From assembly GCF_000189635.1 (NCBI RefSeq), contig NW_002476381.1, positions 310,001 through 374,000 of the forward strand: a stretch of DNA of 64,000 nucleotides. The letters run 5' to 3'. The stretch is from Tetrahymena thermophila SB210. Taxonomy: Eukaryota; Ciliophora; Oligohymenophorea; Hymenostomatida; Tetrahymenidae. The notes beneath the pieces were generated by a model, which searched no databases, was not told the origin of the DNA, and saw nothing but the letters and a program-made list of their open reading frames with translations. Within the stretch, counting starts at the first letter, position 1. The number at the start of each line of letters is the position of its first letter. The translations under genes and the position numbers were made by a program. Positions 1 through 12,135 of this stretch are shown in pieces.

Positions 1-705
1 GGTAAAAACTGTAACTGTATTGTTTGTGGATGTAATTTTTAGGTAAAAATTATTATATGAATGACAAAAATTGTTATCTTTGCGATCCATCTTGTTCAAC
101 TTATTACAGGGGATCTATAACAAATTGTTTAATTTGTCCTTTTGGTTATTATTTATTTCCTAATAAATCATACAATAATTGTAATTTGAGTAATGTATAT
201 TATATAAGTGGGGTATAGTGTTTTGGTTGTGATACCTCATGTTAAAATTGTATATGAATAATCTGCAACAAATTGTTTGACTTGTTCTTCTGGTAAATAG
301 TTAGCAGCAAATTAATCATTTTTGTATGTGATAACTGATGCTCAACTTGTAATGGAGGTTCATCAACAAATTGTTTGACTTGCCCCTCTGGTAAGTATCT
401 ATTTACCAATAATACATGCAACACCTGTAACATAAGTAATGGTTATTATATTTGTGGAATTTAATGCATTGTTTGTGATCCATAATGCCCAATTTGTAAT
501 GGATTATCAGCAACAAATTGTTTAACTTTGTTCATCTGGTAAATATTTATTTGCAAATAACTCATGTAATGTTTGCAATACTTCTAGTATTTTTTATATA
601 AGCGGAATTTAGTGTATTTCTTGCCATCCTTCATATGCTACTTGCAATAAATTGTTTGAGTTGTCCTTCTGGTAAATATTCGTTTACAAGACACTCGTGA
701 TGCAT
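1..705 (+). pseudogene. decayed fragment of a cysteine-rich repeat gene
   Basis: The stretch is full of cysteine codons in the spacing of the large cysteine-rich gene at 4.0-11.3 kb. Pieces such as N-C-L-T-C-P-S-G-K-Y and C-D-P-S-C read well locally, but the frame changes several times and TGA codons fall inside, for example near 55, 245 and 700. The best piece, about 359-530, reads as one repeat of C..C, a short glycine/tyrosine spacer, C..C..C..C and a second N-C-L-T motif. I read it as a degraded copy, or the tail of a gene that starts left of the window, of the same family. It is not a working gene as it stands, because no frame stays open beyond about 200 nt. The family match is clear; the left extent is unknown. 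Confidence 0.6.
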
Positions 706-3346
706 TATAAAATAGATGATTGGACTCAGGGTTCCATTATTTTCCCTTATTTAATTCAATTATAAAATTTATATAATTAAATGAAATATAGTCCATCTGT
801 GCTTACTCGTTTGGCGCTTTTTTAATTTTCCTATTAGACTTTTATCAAAAAGTGATTAATAATAAAAATATTAGTTTAAGTTTTAAAATCTGTCATTCAT
901 TATAAAATTTTTTATAAAATTGGTTATATAAGCTTTTTTTTGAAAATAATATCATAAAATAATTTATTTACAAATATTTAAGATGTTATACCATCTATAA
1001 TTGAAAAGTATGTTTAAAAAGATTATTTTTTCATCCAATTTTTTTTTAAAAGAAAAAAAGAAAAAGTTTGTAAAAATAAAAAATTTATTAAATTCTAATT
1101 ATTTTCATAACTTATTAAATTTAATTTAAAATATTTTAAATAAGTGTTTTAACTAAAATCAAAGTTATGTTATAGATACTTCATTATGTATTTGTATTTA
1201 TCTGTTAAAAGTATAATTAACTATTTATTAAGCTCTGCTTGCCAAAAATATATTTTTACCAACTACTTTGAAATTAGGCAATATTTTTACTAGATTACAA
1301 AAAGTAGTAATAAGGAATTAAGTATATTAAATCTTTAATTTATATCTTAAAGTTTATTTTATAGTTAAAAGACCATAAAATTTTTAATTGTTGTAACATT
1401 AAAAGAAATTAAATTTAAAACCACACAAAATACATTTGCGGTAAAGATTAAAATATTACTAAAATGAACAAAAAAAGAGAGATTACAGAGCCATTTTAAT
1501 TAAAAAAATTAGATGAAAGCTACTTAATCCTTATTGGAAAGATAAAGACTAGATTAAATACTAAATATTTTTTAATAAATTTAAGATTTAAATTGATTTA
1601 AAAAAAATAAAATCTTAATATTTTAATTTATTTAATAATAAGTAAATCAACAAATACTAATACTGGAAACATGATCTCTCTGCATTTAATGATTCTTATA
1701 TACTGAAAGATCTCCTAAATCAATGATCATATTCCAAAAACAAAAAAAATTAGAGATGATAAGTGTAAATAATCTTTATTAAACTGCTTTCTTTTTTGAT
1801 TGAACCATCAATTTTAAAAATGACTAAAATATGGCTTATTCATAAATATTTAAACAATTTAAGCTGATTATTAAAAAAATTAAAAGTATTAAATTTGTGT
1901 AATCTTTAAATTATTAAAATTTGCAAGCAATAAATAAATATAGATCAGCGAAAATAAAAATCTCTTTCTTTATATACTGCCTAATTATTACATTCTCCTG
2001 TAAAATTAAATTTTTTGGGTATTTTTTAATCTTTTTAGCTAAATGAAATTTATAAATTTATTTTAAAGCAAATAGACTATCTAACTGATGATTTTTACAA
2101 CAAGTTAAGAAATAAAGATTTATTTGTTATGTAAAAGTGAAAATTTTAAGTTTAAAATAATTCGCTTACATATTTCTTGCTTACCTTTTTATTATATTGT
2201 ATTGAAGTAAAAAAAAATATTGATAAAATATGTATTAATTTTTTTGCTGAATAAATTAATTTACTACCAAAAGGAAATTTTTTTAATTACTAATACTTTA
2301 CTAAGCTTTTTTCTTCCAATACTTTAAAAATAATATTTGTGGAATAATTATATTCACATCTTCTTGTTTATAAAAATTAAATTTGTTTGCAATAAGTTTT
2401 TTGCTCTAACAATTTTTAGTTAAAAAGAAATAATAAAACATTATTAATAATAAATATAATTTAATATTTAAGAAATATGTAAACTAATATTTAAATTAAA
2501 ATATGTTGTATTATGCATCCAAATTAAAAAGGAAAAGAAAAGATATAGCTCAAATCTTAAAACTACATAGTTTATGGTATGTTGCTTTAAATAAATTTCT
2601 TTAAAAATTCATAAAATAATTAAACAAATAGTATTTAATATTTTGCCTATTATCAATTAAATTATAAATATAATATATTATTATTATTTCTAAATTAAAT
2701 ATTTTGATTATCGTTTTATTATATTTTTTATACAATTTAAATAAAATTTATGTAAATAATATAAATTTTTTGTATTAAAAAATCATAAAAAAATAGCATT
2801 CATTAAAATTTTAAAGAGTTTTATCTTATAATTAGGATTAAAGAAATGATAACTATTTTATTAATTAAGATTTTAAAAATTTACTAATTCAAACTAATTG
2901 TTATATTTTTTAATGAGTTTGTTTATATTTAAGTGTATCTCTTAAAGAGTTCAGAGCTAGTCCTTTGCTTAATAAATAAATGGTAAAATTATTTGCTAAA
3001 TATAAATTAATATATTTATTTTATAAAATTTAATGTTGTTAAAAATAAATTTATGAAAATCCTTGAAAAATAATATTTTAATTGCTTATGAATTAAAAAT
3101 AAATAAGAAAAAATTTTTAATAATCAATTTTTTTTCTTTTTTCTCAAATATATTTTTAATATAAAAAGAAGTAATATTGAAGTAGTTCTATAAAAATATG
3201 ATTAAATAGTATTCAAAATGTATCTTTTTATTAAAACAATCCTCTATAACAAATGTATAATCCTATAATTTTTGATGTGTTAACAATTAAAATTAATTTT
3301 ATGTTAAGCTCTGCTAGCCAGTATATATTTTTAACAACGATTTTGA
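706..3346. other. AT-rich gene-poor spacer
   Basis: No gene can be supported apart from the decayed membrane-ORF copy at about 1230-1640, listed separately. Composition is close to pure A/T with homopolymer runs. No cysteine-repeat codons, splice-bounded exons or RNA genes are visible. Confidence 0.5.
1230..1640 (-). pseudogene. degenerate copy of the small membrane ORF at 3347-3742
   Basis: Several blocks match the ORF region at 3.3-3.7 kb in the same order and orientation: 'aagctctgcttgcca' near 1231 against 'aagctctgctagcca' near 3305, 'aaaaccacacaaa' near 1419 against 3529, and 'gagattacaga' near 1479 against 3594. Read on the minus strand both give S-V-I-S-L-F-L followed by hydrophobic residues, but this copy loses the frame soon after. 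It looks like an old duplicate with the intervening DNA diverged. Confidence 0.4.
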
Positions 3347-3742
3347 TCATAGACCATATGGTTTTGATGTTTCTGGAGATTAAATTAGAATATGAAGGTA
3401 TTAATAACTTAATTAAGGTTATTATTTCTTCTCTTCATTCTTTCTTACTTTAATTATTTCAGATTTAATTAGTAATTAAAAAATTCCATACAAATTTTTG
3501 ATTATATCAAAATAGATGATGTAAACTTTAAAACCACACAAAGATATGATTATAAACGAAAAATAAAGTGTTACCAAAACCACAAGAAAAAGCGAGATTA
3601 CAGAACTATTATAAATCAAAAATCTAATTTTTTGTGATTTAAATCTTAATGAACAATCAAAACAATATATTAATAAACATTTTAAAAAATAAGATACAAG
3701 TATTTCTATCACTAAAATAATAGCCAGATAAATATTTTTCAA
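3347..3742 (-). CDS. hypothetical small membrane protein, possibly a fragment
   Basis: Open for 131 codons from ATG to TGA with ciliate glutamine codons. It has a hydrophobic N-terminus (about residues 4-26), a basic stretch with C-F-D-C-S-L-R-F-K near 28-36, a second hydrophobic span (about 45-72), then a charged glutamine-rich tail. This resembles two membrane segments with a cytosolic tail. I do not recognise the family. A broken copy lies about 2 kb to the left, and both sit beside relics of cysteine-rich membrane proteins. It could be a real short gene or a surviving exon of a larger dead one; its codon use is not clearly better than random AT-rich DNA. Confidence 0.3.
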
Positions 3743-4025
3743 TTTTATTTTGACCTAATTTATTTCTAAGGAATTTATTTTTTATCATATCCTTCTATCA
3801 TTTTATTTTGTATTTTTGTTATATTTTTAATTATTTATAAAGATAATCAACATTGATTATTAATTTAATTTATAAATAGAATTTTTTTTTTGTAAGATTT
3901 ATCACGAAAAACATACATAAAAGAATATAAAATTGAAAAATACAAAGTTTGCTGAAGCAAACAAAAGGTATATAATCTTTTTTAATCAAACTAAATCTAA
4001 TCAAATTAATATTAGCCTACTTAAA

Positions 4026-7000
4026 ATGAAAAACTTATCAGCAATATTCATAATTATTGGTATTATATTTTTAATAATCTATTATTAATATTATTTCCTT
4101 ATATAGCTATTTTTCACATTTTGAAATTTGCATCAAGCTTATCTATCAGAGGTGGTCTAAATAACGAAAATACTGAAGAAAAGTAAAAATATCTTTAATT
4201 ATATTTTTTTAAATACAGAATTACAAAATCTCTCTTATCTTCATATCTAATTAATACTTAAATTAGAGAGGATTTTACCAAACAAAGCATGCTAAATACA
4301 ATCAATTTTGACATGATTTAATATTTTTGTTTCCTTAATAAATATTATTGAGAGATAGATTTAGTAAATCCAAAGTTTGAGTTAAATAAATTAATTTTAC
4401 AAAATAAAATATATTAAAAGTACTCATATTTTCTTTTAAAAATATTATTAAATAAATCTAAGGGCAAATAATAATTTAAAGAGAATACTTTAGAAATGTG
4501 GATAATATTGTATTTGTGATAATCTTTAAGTTTCTGTTTGTGCTTCATGCAAATATGCTAGTGATGGTGATATTTATTTTCCTGATAAAAAATAATGTGA
4601 TTATCCCTCTGTTTGCCAATCCCCTTCTTCAACTAAGAACGGTAATATTTGTTGCCCTAATTATTGTAAAACGTGTAGTAGAAGCTAGGATACCTATATT
4701 TGCTAATAATGTTAAAATGGATATTTCTTAACCCCACCAAATACATGCACTAAATGTGATCCTAATTGTTAAACATGCTTAGATTCTGCTAAAAACTGCA
4801 CTTCTTGCCCTGCCGGTTAGTATTTGTTTATTGACAATAAATGCGGAATTTGTGATGTTAATAACAAATATTACCTAGATAAGTCATAAATTTGTCAAAA
4901 ATGTCACCAAACATGCTAAAAATGTAATGGATTAACAAGTTAATCATGCTCTACATGTCCATAAGGAAATAATTTATTTCCAGATAATTCCTGTAATTTT
5001 TGTGATATAAATAATGGCTATTATTTAGATGATAAGTCAGTTTGTTAAAAATGTCATTCTTCATGCTAAACATGTAATGGAAGTTCCTAAAATTAGTGTT
5101 TGAAATGCCCATAAGGTACAAATTTATATCCAGATTTTAGCTGTAAGTTTTGCGATTTATAAAATAAATAATTTTTAGATCTTAAAAGTATTTGTTAATA
5201 ATGTGATAATTCTTGTTAAACTTGTTAAGGTAATTTAGAAACATCATGTCTATCTTGCCCTCCAAAAACAAATCTTTTTCCAGATAATAGATGTAAAATT
5301 TGTGATACTAATAATCAAAAATATTTAGATGATAAATAAATATGCAGAGATTGCCATTCATCCTGTTTAACATGTAAAGGAAGTAAATCTACTGACTGCT
5401 TAAGTTGTCCTCCTAATACTAACCTTTATCCAGATGGATCATGCAACATTTGCTCAATAAAAAATAAGTAATATTTAGATGATTTATAGATATGTAGAGA
5501 TTGTGATCCTTCTTGTTAAACATGTGATGGTTAAGAATCAAATAAATGCTTAACTTGTCCTTAAGGCTCTTATCTATACCCAGATAAATCGTGTAGGAAA
5601 ACATGTGATACAAAGAATTAAATGTTTTTAGACTCTTAAAATATATGTTAAGCATGCGATATAACATGCTAGACATGTACTGATAAATCAAAAAACTCCT
5701 GCAAGACTTGCCCTATTGGAAAAAATATGTTCCCAGATAATTCTTGTTAATTTTGTGATATAAATAATTAAAAATATTTGGATAATCAATAAATTTGTAG
5801 AGATTGTCATCCTTCTTGCTAAACTTGTTAAGGTGATTAAGCAAATCAATGTATATCATGTCCTCCAAACACAAATTTGTATCCTGATAAAACATGTTAA
5901 ATATGTGATATTAATAATAAGTAATATTTAGATAATATGCAAATATGTTAAAAATGCCATAATTCTTGCCAAACATGCAATGGACCTTAGGAATTTAATT
6001 GCTTAACCTGTCCAGATGGAACTAATTTATACCCTGATAAAACTTGCAGAAAATGCTCTATTTTCAACTAACAATATTTGGACTCATAAAATATTTGCTA
6101 AAGTTGCCACAACTCGTGCTTGACTTGTAAAGATTCTACTTTAAACGGTTGTTTAACATGTATTTCTAATTTAAAAATGTACCCTGATAATTCTTGTAAA
6201 ATTTGTGATATAGCAAATTAATAATATTTAGATGACAAATAAGTTTGCAGACAATGTAGTAAGTCTTGTTTGACATGTAGTGGCCCCTTAGAGACTTAGT
6301 GTTTAACCTGTATTCCTGGAACTAATCTTTACCCTGATAGATCTTGTAAAAAGTGTGATCAACAGAATAAACAATTTCTTGACTCAAACTAAATATGCTA
6401 AAATTGTGATCCATCTTGCTAAACGTGTGATGGAACTAAAAGTAATTAATGCTTAAGCTGTCCAGATGGAAATAATCTATATCCTAATAAATCCTGTAAT
6501 GTTTGTAATATTGACAAAAAGTAATTTATAGATAATAAATAAATATGCTAAGAATGTCATGACAGTTGCTTAACTTGTAATGGGACAACACAAAAAGATT
6601 GCTTGACTTGTGATACAAATAAATATTTTAATACTGAGCATCTATGCTAAATTTGTGATACCAAAAACTAACAATATTTAGATTCTTTTAAAGTTTGTTA
6701 ATCCTGTCATCCTTCTTGTCAAACATGCGATGGTTCATCTATGAATTCTTGTCTAAGTTGTCCAAATGATTAAACTCTTTATCCTGATAAATCTTGTAAA
6801 TTTTGCGATACTTAAAATAAACAATTTGTTGATGATAAAAAAATATGTTAATCATGCCATAATAGTTGCTAAACATGCAATGATGCTACTTTAAATTCTT
6901 GCCTAAGCTGTCCAAAAGGTAAATATATGTACCCAGATAATTCATGCAATGATTGTAATGTATAAAATCAATACTTTATTGATAGTTCCTAAATATGCCA

Positions 7001-10000
7001 AAAATGTCATAGCTCATGTTTAACCTGCAATGGACCGCTTAGCAATAACTGCACTTCTTGTTAAAAAGGGTTTTTTTTAGATTAAAAAAAAACTTGTTAA
7101 CCCTGCCATTCTAGTTGTAGTACTTGCAATGGTTAAACAGAATATGATTGTCTTACTTGTGAATAGGATAAATACATTTTCCCAAACCATTCCTGCAAAA
7201 TATGCTATACTGATAACAAATATTATTTAGATGAGAACTTAATTTGCTAGGAGTGTCATTCTTCGTGTTTAACATGTAGCGGAAACTCTGACTCTAATTG
7301 TTTAAGTTGTCAAGATGGATTTTATTTAGACAGTCTAAAGAAATGTTAGCCATGCCATTCATCATGCTACACATGCAATGGACCTCTTAAAATAAATTGT
7401 AAAGTATGCAAGACAGGATTCATTTTTTATCCTGATCGTAGCTGTGATTTTTGTGATACATAAAATAGATACTTTATAGATGATAAAAATATTTGTTAGA
7501 AGTGTAATGAAAACTGTTAGACTTGTTCTGGATCTTAAAATACTGAATGTTTGAAGTGCTTAAGTGGAATGAATTTCTTCTTTGATCATACATGTAATGT
7601 TTGCGATACAAATAATGGTTATTTTTTGGATAAAAACTAAATATGCTAGAAATGTCATTTTTCATGTAAGACCTGCACTGGTACTGAAAATACTGATTGT
7701 ACTTAATGCAAATAAGGTTATTCAGTCCAACCTGATAAAACCTGTTAAGGATGTGATATAGATAACAAACACTACATAGATTCTTAGAATCTATGTAAAA
7801 AATGTGATGATAGTTGCCAAAAATGTAGTGGCCCTTCACCCTAATAGTGTATATCATGTTCATAAGGATTAGCTTTGTATCCAAATAATTCATGCAAATT
7901 ATGCGATTTAAATGATAGGTAGTTTATAGATTCTAACAATATTTGCTAAGACTGCCATAGTTCATGCAAAAAATGTGTTGGTCCGCTTCCTACTTAATGC
8001 TCTTAATGTAATTTAGGTCTAAGCTTTTCAGTTGATAGCAGTTGCTAGATATGTCCTATTTCCAACGGTTTTTATGTAGATTCTAATAATTACTGCTTAA
8101 GTTGTAGCTCTAATTGTAAGTCTTGTCTTGGACCAGATAAAAACTAGTGCATAACTTGTAAAAGTGGATACTCCTTGTTTCCTGATAAATCTTGTGATGT
8201 ATGTAACATTTAAAATGGTTATTTTATAGATAATTAAAATAATTGTGTAAAATGTCATGAAACTTGCATTAAATGTAATTCCAGTATGGAAAATGATTGC
8301 ATAGAGTGCAAATAAGGACTGAGCTTTCAATAAGATAATACATGTTAGGTATGTGATACTAAAAACAGAAAATTTGTTGATTCTAACAATAGATGCTAAC
8401 TATGCCATTCTTCTTGCTAAACTTGTAGCAATTCTCAGTCTAATTCATGTTTTAGTTGTTAGAGCCCTAGACAATTATTCAGTAATTTATTTATTTAAAT
8501 TTTTAAAATATTTATGAACAAAATGAATTTTATTTCAAAAAATTTAAACTCAATTGATTATTTAATGAATGAATAATCCAGTATAAACTTATTATAAAAT
8601 AAATTATAAAAATATTATCTTTTATTTCAATAATAAAAAAATTATTCTATTTATTTAACTTTGATTTTATTAAATAATAAATAGATGGAATATGCAATAT
8701 ATGCCATTCTTCGTGTTTGCAATGTAAAGGTGAAACTGATTAAGATTGTTTGAAATGCTAACCAGGGTTTTATTTCTTAGCTAATGGGAAATGCGGTATA
8801 TGTCCAGATGTTGGGTTTTATAAATTTGAAGGAAAATGTATGTAATGTGATTCGTCGTGTTCTACTTGCACTGGATCTACAAAATATGATTGTATAAGCT
8901 GCTCTTATCCCTATTCATATTTTGATGAGAGTCATTAGTGTTTAAAATGTCATAACGATTGTGAATCTTGTTTTGGAAGTAATAAAAACTAATGTTCAAA
9001 GTGTCTAAATAAAAATCTTTTTATCTCTCTGAAAAATTAAAATTGTGAAATATGCTAAGAAAATGAATTCAATGATGGAATAAAATGTATTAAATGTTTA
9101 GATCATTGCTAAACCTGTACATCATCAAATACTTGCGAAAAATGTGAAAAGGGTTACTTTTATAAAGAAAATTAATGCCTAAAATGTGATTAAAGCTGTC
9201 TTTCTTGCTCTGATCATCTAAAATGTGATACTTGTGCTCCAAATTTTAAACTTTATGATGGACTTTGCTTTAATTGTAAAGAAGGCGAATATTTAGGTAA
9301 ATTTATTTATTTATTTTTCTTTAAGATTTTTTTGAATAATTTACTTAATTTTCAAATATAGATTTGGATACAAAATAATGTGAAATTTGCCATTCAAAAT
9401 GTAAATCATGTTTTGGAAAAACTGAAACAAGTTGTATTAAGTGTGCTAATCCCTTGGAATTCTTTGATGAAGATAATTATTGCGTTGATAAATGTAAAGA
9501 AGGTTACATTAGAAATCCTAAAGTAGATAAGTGCTAAAAGTGTTTTTATTTTAAGACTGATAAAAATAAATTGTAATGTGTCTTAGATTGTCCATTAGGT
9601 TATTTCGCAGATAGCACTAACATCTGTTAAAAGTGTGGTCCTTTCTGTCTCAAGTGTTTAAACAAAGATACATGTTAATAATGTGAGCCAGGCTTAAGTC
9701 TTATGAGTTATTCTTAGAAGGTTTGTGTTAAGTGTAAGGCAGACGAATATGCAGATGAAAATAACACTTGCCAAAAATGTTTAATTTAAAATTGTGAAAC
9801 TTGCCAAAGCAAAACAATTTGTTTAACTTGTGCAAAAACTTATAAAAATAAATCTTACTATTGTGAATACGATAAAAGGTATGATAACTACTCATGTCTT
9901 CACGAAAAAATAGAATAATGTGAGAAAGAATTAGAACTAATTACTAAAGTAGATATAAGTACTCAATCTATTTAAATTTCATCAATAGCAGTATAATCGG

Positions 10001-11342
10001 TTAGTGCTTTATTATTTTAATCAAGTGGTTCTTTTCTCTACTCAATTCAAATGTAATAGCTAATCGGAAATATGAAATTAGCAGGTGATTTTAAAGTGGT
10101 AAGCTTAGGTTTTACCTTCCTAGAATAATCCTATTAAATGAATTTTATAAATTTAATTCCAAGCCCACTAAATCTTGAAACTTAAAATGATAATAATTAG
10201 AATAATAATTAAAAAAAGCTATAGTCGAAGAGAAGCTTAAGTGGATCTGATGTATCTTCAAGCAATATAAAATCAATAAGATCTTAAAATCTGAGTAAAA
10301 TTTTCTTAAACAACATAATTATTTATGTGATAATAATTGGAATAGCTGTTACAATATTAGCAATCTGTAAATTACTTAAAAGTAAATTCTAAATATGTGA
10401 AACAGTTGACAGTAGAAATAGGTCATACATGATAAGGTTACAACTTATCTTTTCAAATTTCATTTTGATTTCTACCTTTAACTCTCTAAAAAATGCTGAG
10501 TTTTCAACTGAAGCTTAGATTTTAAGCTTTGTATTTTCCATAATTTACTTAATGTGCTACATTTTGTTCTTGATATTCTTTTACTTGAAAGTAAGCACTT
10601 TTAAGAAGCTAGCTGATATGAATCAAGTCAATTAATATTATGTATTTGTAGAAAATCTAAATTTAGAAAACCGCTTTTAGAAATATTTTTGGCTATTTTT
10701 TGAAATGAAAAAAATATTAAATTTGTTGTTTATTTCATTTATAAGCATCCCTGGCATATCATTATCTCTAATATTATTATTGAATTTATTGTTTTTAGGA
10801 TACATGATTAAGTATAAACCTGTTTTAGTGTTGCATGAATAAAGGTATTACTATACTTTAGAAATGTTATAGATTCTCATAAATTTGTTTGTACTTTTAA
10901 CTGCAATATACAATAAAGAGTAATTAGCTTGGTGTGTAATTGCTTTCATGGGAATAATGTTTATAATAAATGTATTGTATGCTTTCTTTTAAATCTACAA
11001 GATTATTAAAATTAAATGGTTCAAGGAAAGATTTATAGTTTCAAAAACTACTTTTTATGAAGAAGAACTAAGAAAAAGCAAATTTGAATCTGTAAGCAAA
11101 AGCAAGTTAAAAATTAAAATCTTAAAAAGTTAGCAAACATCAAGGCAAGAAGATTTAACAAATCGTTCTACAATTAGCGAGTAATTTTTTTAATTTCAGG
11201 TTTTTTAAATTAAAATTTTAAATGTATAAATAGCTCTAGGACAGTAGAATACTTAGATAATATTCATCAACTCTCTATAAAATGGAATAAAAATCCATTT
11301 TATACAAGGCAAACATTATTTAATGATAATTTCAAATTATGA
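4026..11342 (+). CDS. giant cysteine-rich furin/GF-receptor-like repeat protein with multi-pass membrane C-terminus
   Basis: From 4497 to 8481 one frame is open for about 1,330 codons. It consists of roughly two dozen copies of a repeat of about 53 residues with the pattern C-x2-C-H-x-S-C-x-T-C-x-G, then C-L-x-C-P-x-G, Y-P-D-x-S-C and C-D. Introns follow at 8482-8684, 9297-9361 and 11181-11233, each restoring frame. The last exon reads to TGA at 11340. After the cysteine region, about six hydrophobic segments lie between 10.3 and 11.0 kb, followed by a basic tail. Many ciliate surface proteins of this build are annotated as furin-like or growth-factor-receptor-like repeat membrane proteins; function is unknown. 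The N-terminus is uncertain. ATG at 4026 plus an intron at 4060-4106 gives a good signal peptide, but that frame meets TGA at 4349 and does not join the cysteine frame by any normal intron I could find. The start may be wrong, or a small frameshift may be present. Confidence 0.75.
4740..8480 (+). repeat. tandem array of ~160-bp (53-residue) cysteine-rich coding repeats
   Basis: The repeat unit recurs about every 155-165 nt and is marked by 'tgtgat' followed by 'tatttagat', then 'tgcca' with 'tcttgctaaacatg', and 'tgtcc' with 'cctgataaatcttg'. Each unit keeps its cysteine spacing while the spacer residues drift, so selection appears to act on the disulphide pattern. Some neighbouring units, such as those near 5.75 and 5.9 kb, are closer to each other than to the rest, as expected from local duplication. 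Confidence 0.85.
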
Positions 11343-12135
11343 TAATTAGCCAATTACTCAAAAAACTTTAATATTGAATTCAATTATTATTTATGATGTT
11401 ATGAAAAAAATGCTTTTTTTTTTGTTTTCTCACTTTTATATCACTAAATTTATCTTTAAATTATTTTCTTTTCTCAGCCTATTATTTAATAAAAAAGGAT
11501 AATTTTGTTTGATTTTATTCTTTTATAAAGCATTTTAATCTAATAAAAATAAGTTTATTTAAACTAAACTTATTTTTTAGAACCAATTTAGAATTTAATA
11601 TTTTGGTTCCTATTTAAAATATGATTTTTTGCTTATTCTTGTACCAAACAATATATATCTATATATTATTTTAAAGCTTTTTAATTAATAAAAAATCATT
11701 TTTATGTTTGATTTTATTATTATTTTTTAATTTTAATGTATATTCTTAATACCCAACTTATTGAGTAATTTATTGAGATTTGAATTTTTAATAAGTAAAA
11801 TTAATAAATTATTGGTATCACTTTTGATTTCAATCTATGATTATCTACTTACAATCTACCATAAATAAGTTACTAATTATGAATTTAATTAAAATTTGAT
11901 TGATTTTATAATATTAATTTAGTTTCTTTTTATATATTTTAATGCCTAAAATATTGATTATCATAGCATATTTTTTACTCAAATTTGTTAATAAAAACTT
12001 TATTCTCATAAAAAATTAGTAAAAATTTTAATAAAATTTGTAAAGTTTTTTAAACTAATTTGATTACATAAACAATACAAATAAGATTTTAATTATTTTA
12101 TGAAAATACTTAAATTAATTATTTAAATATTTAAA
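11343..12135. other. spacer between convergent genes
   Basis: About 790 nt separate the stop of the cysteine-rich gene from the stop of the kinesin-2 gene on the other strand. It holds only AT-rich sequence with T runs. It must carry both 3' ends, but I see no distinct signal. Confidence 0.5.

Noticed and set aside
7474-8330. Minus-strand frames over the cysteine repeats
   Set aside because: They are complements of the repeat array and show no independent conservation.
4500-8480. Hundreds of TAA/TAG codons inside coding frames, as if all genes were broken
   Set aside because: They fall where conserved proteins have glutamine or variable residues, and TGA is absent; this is the ciliate code, not decay.
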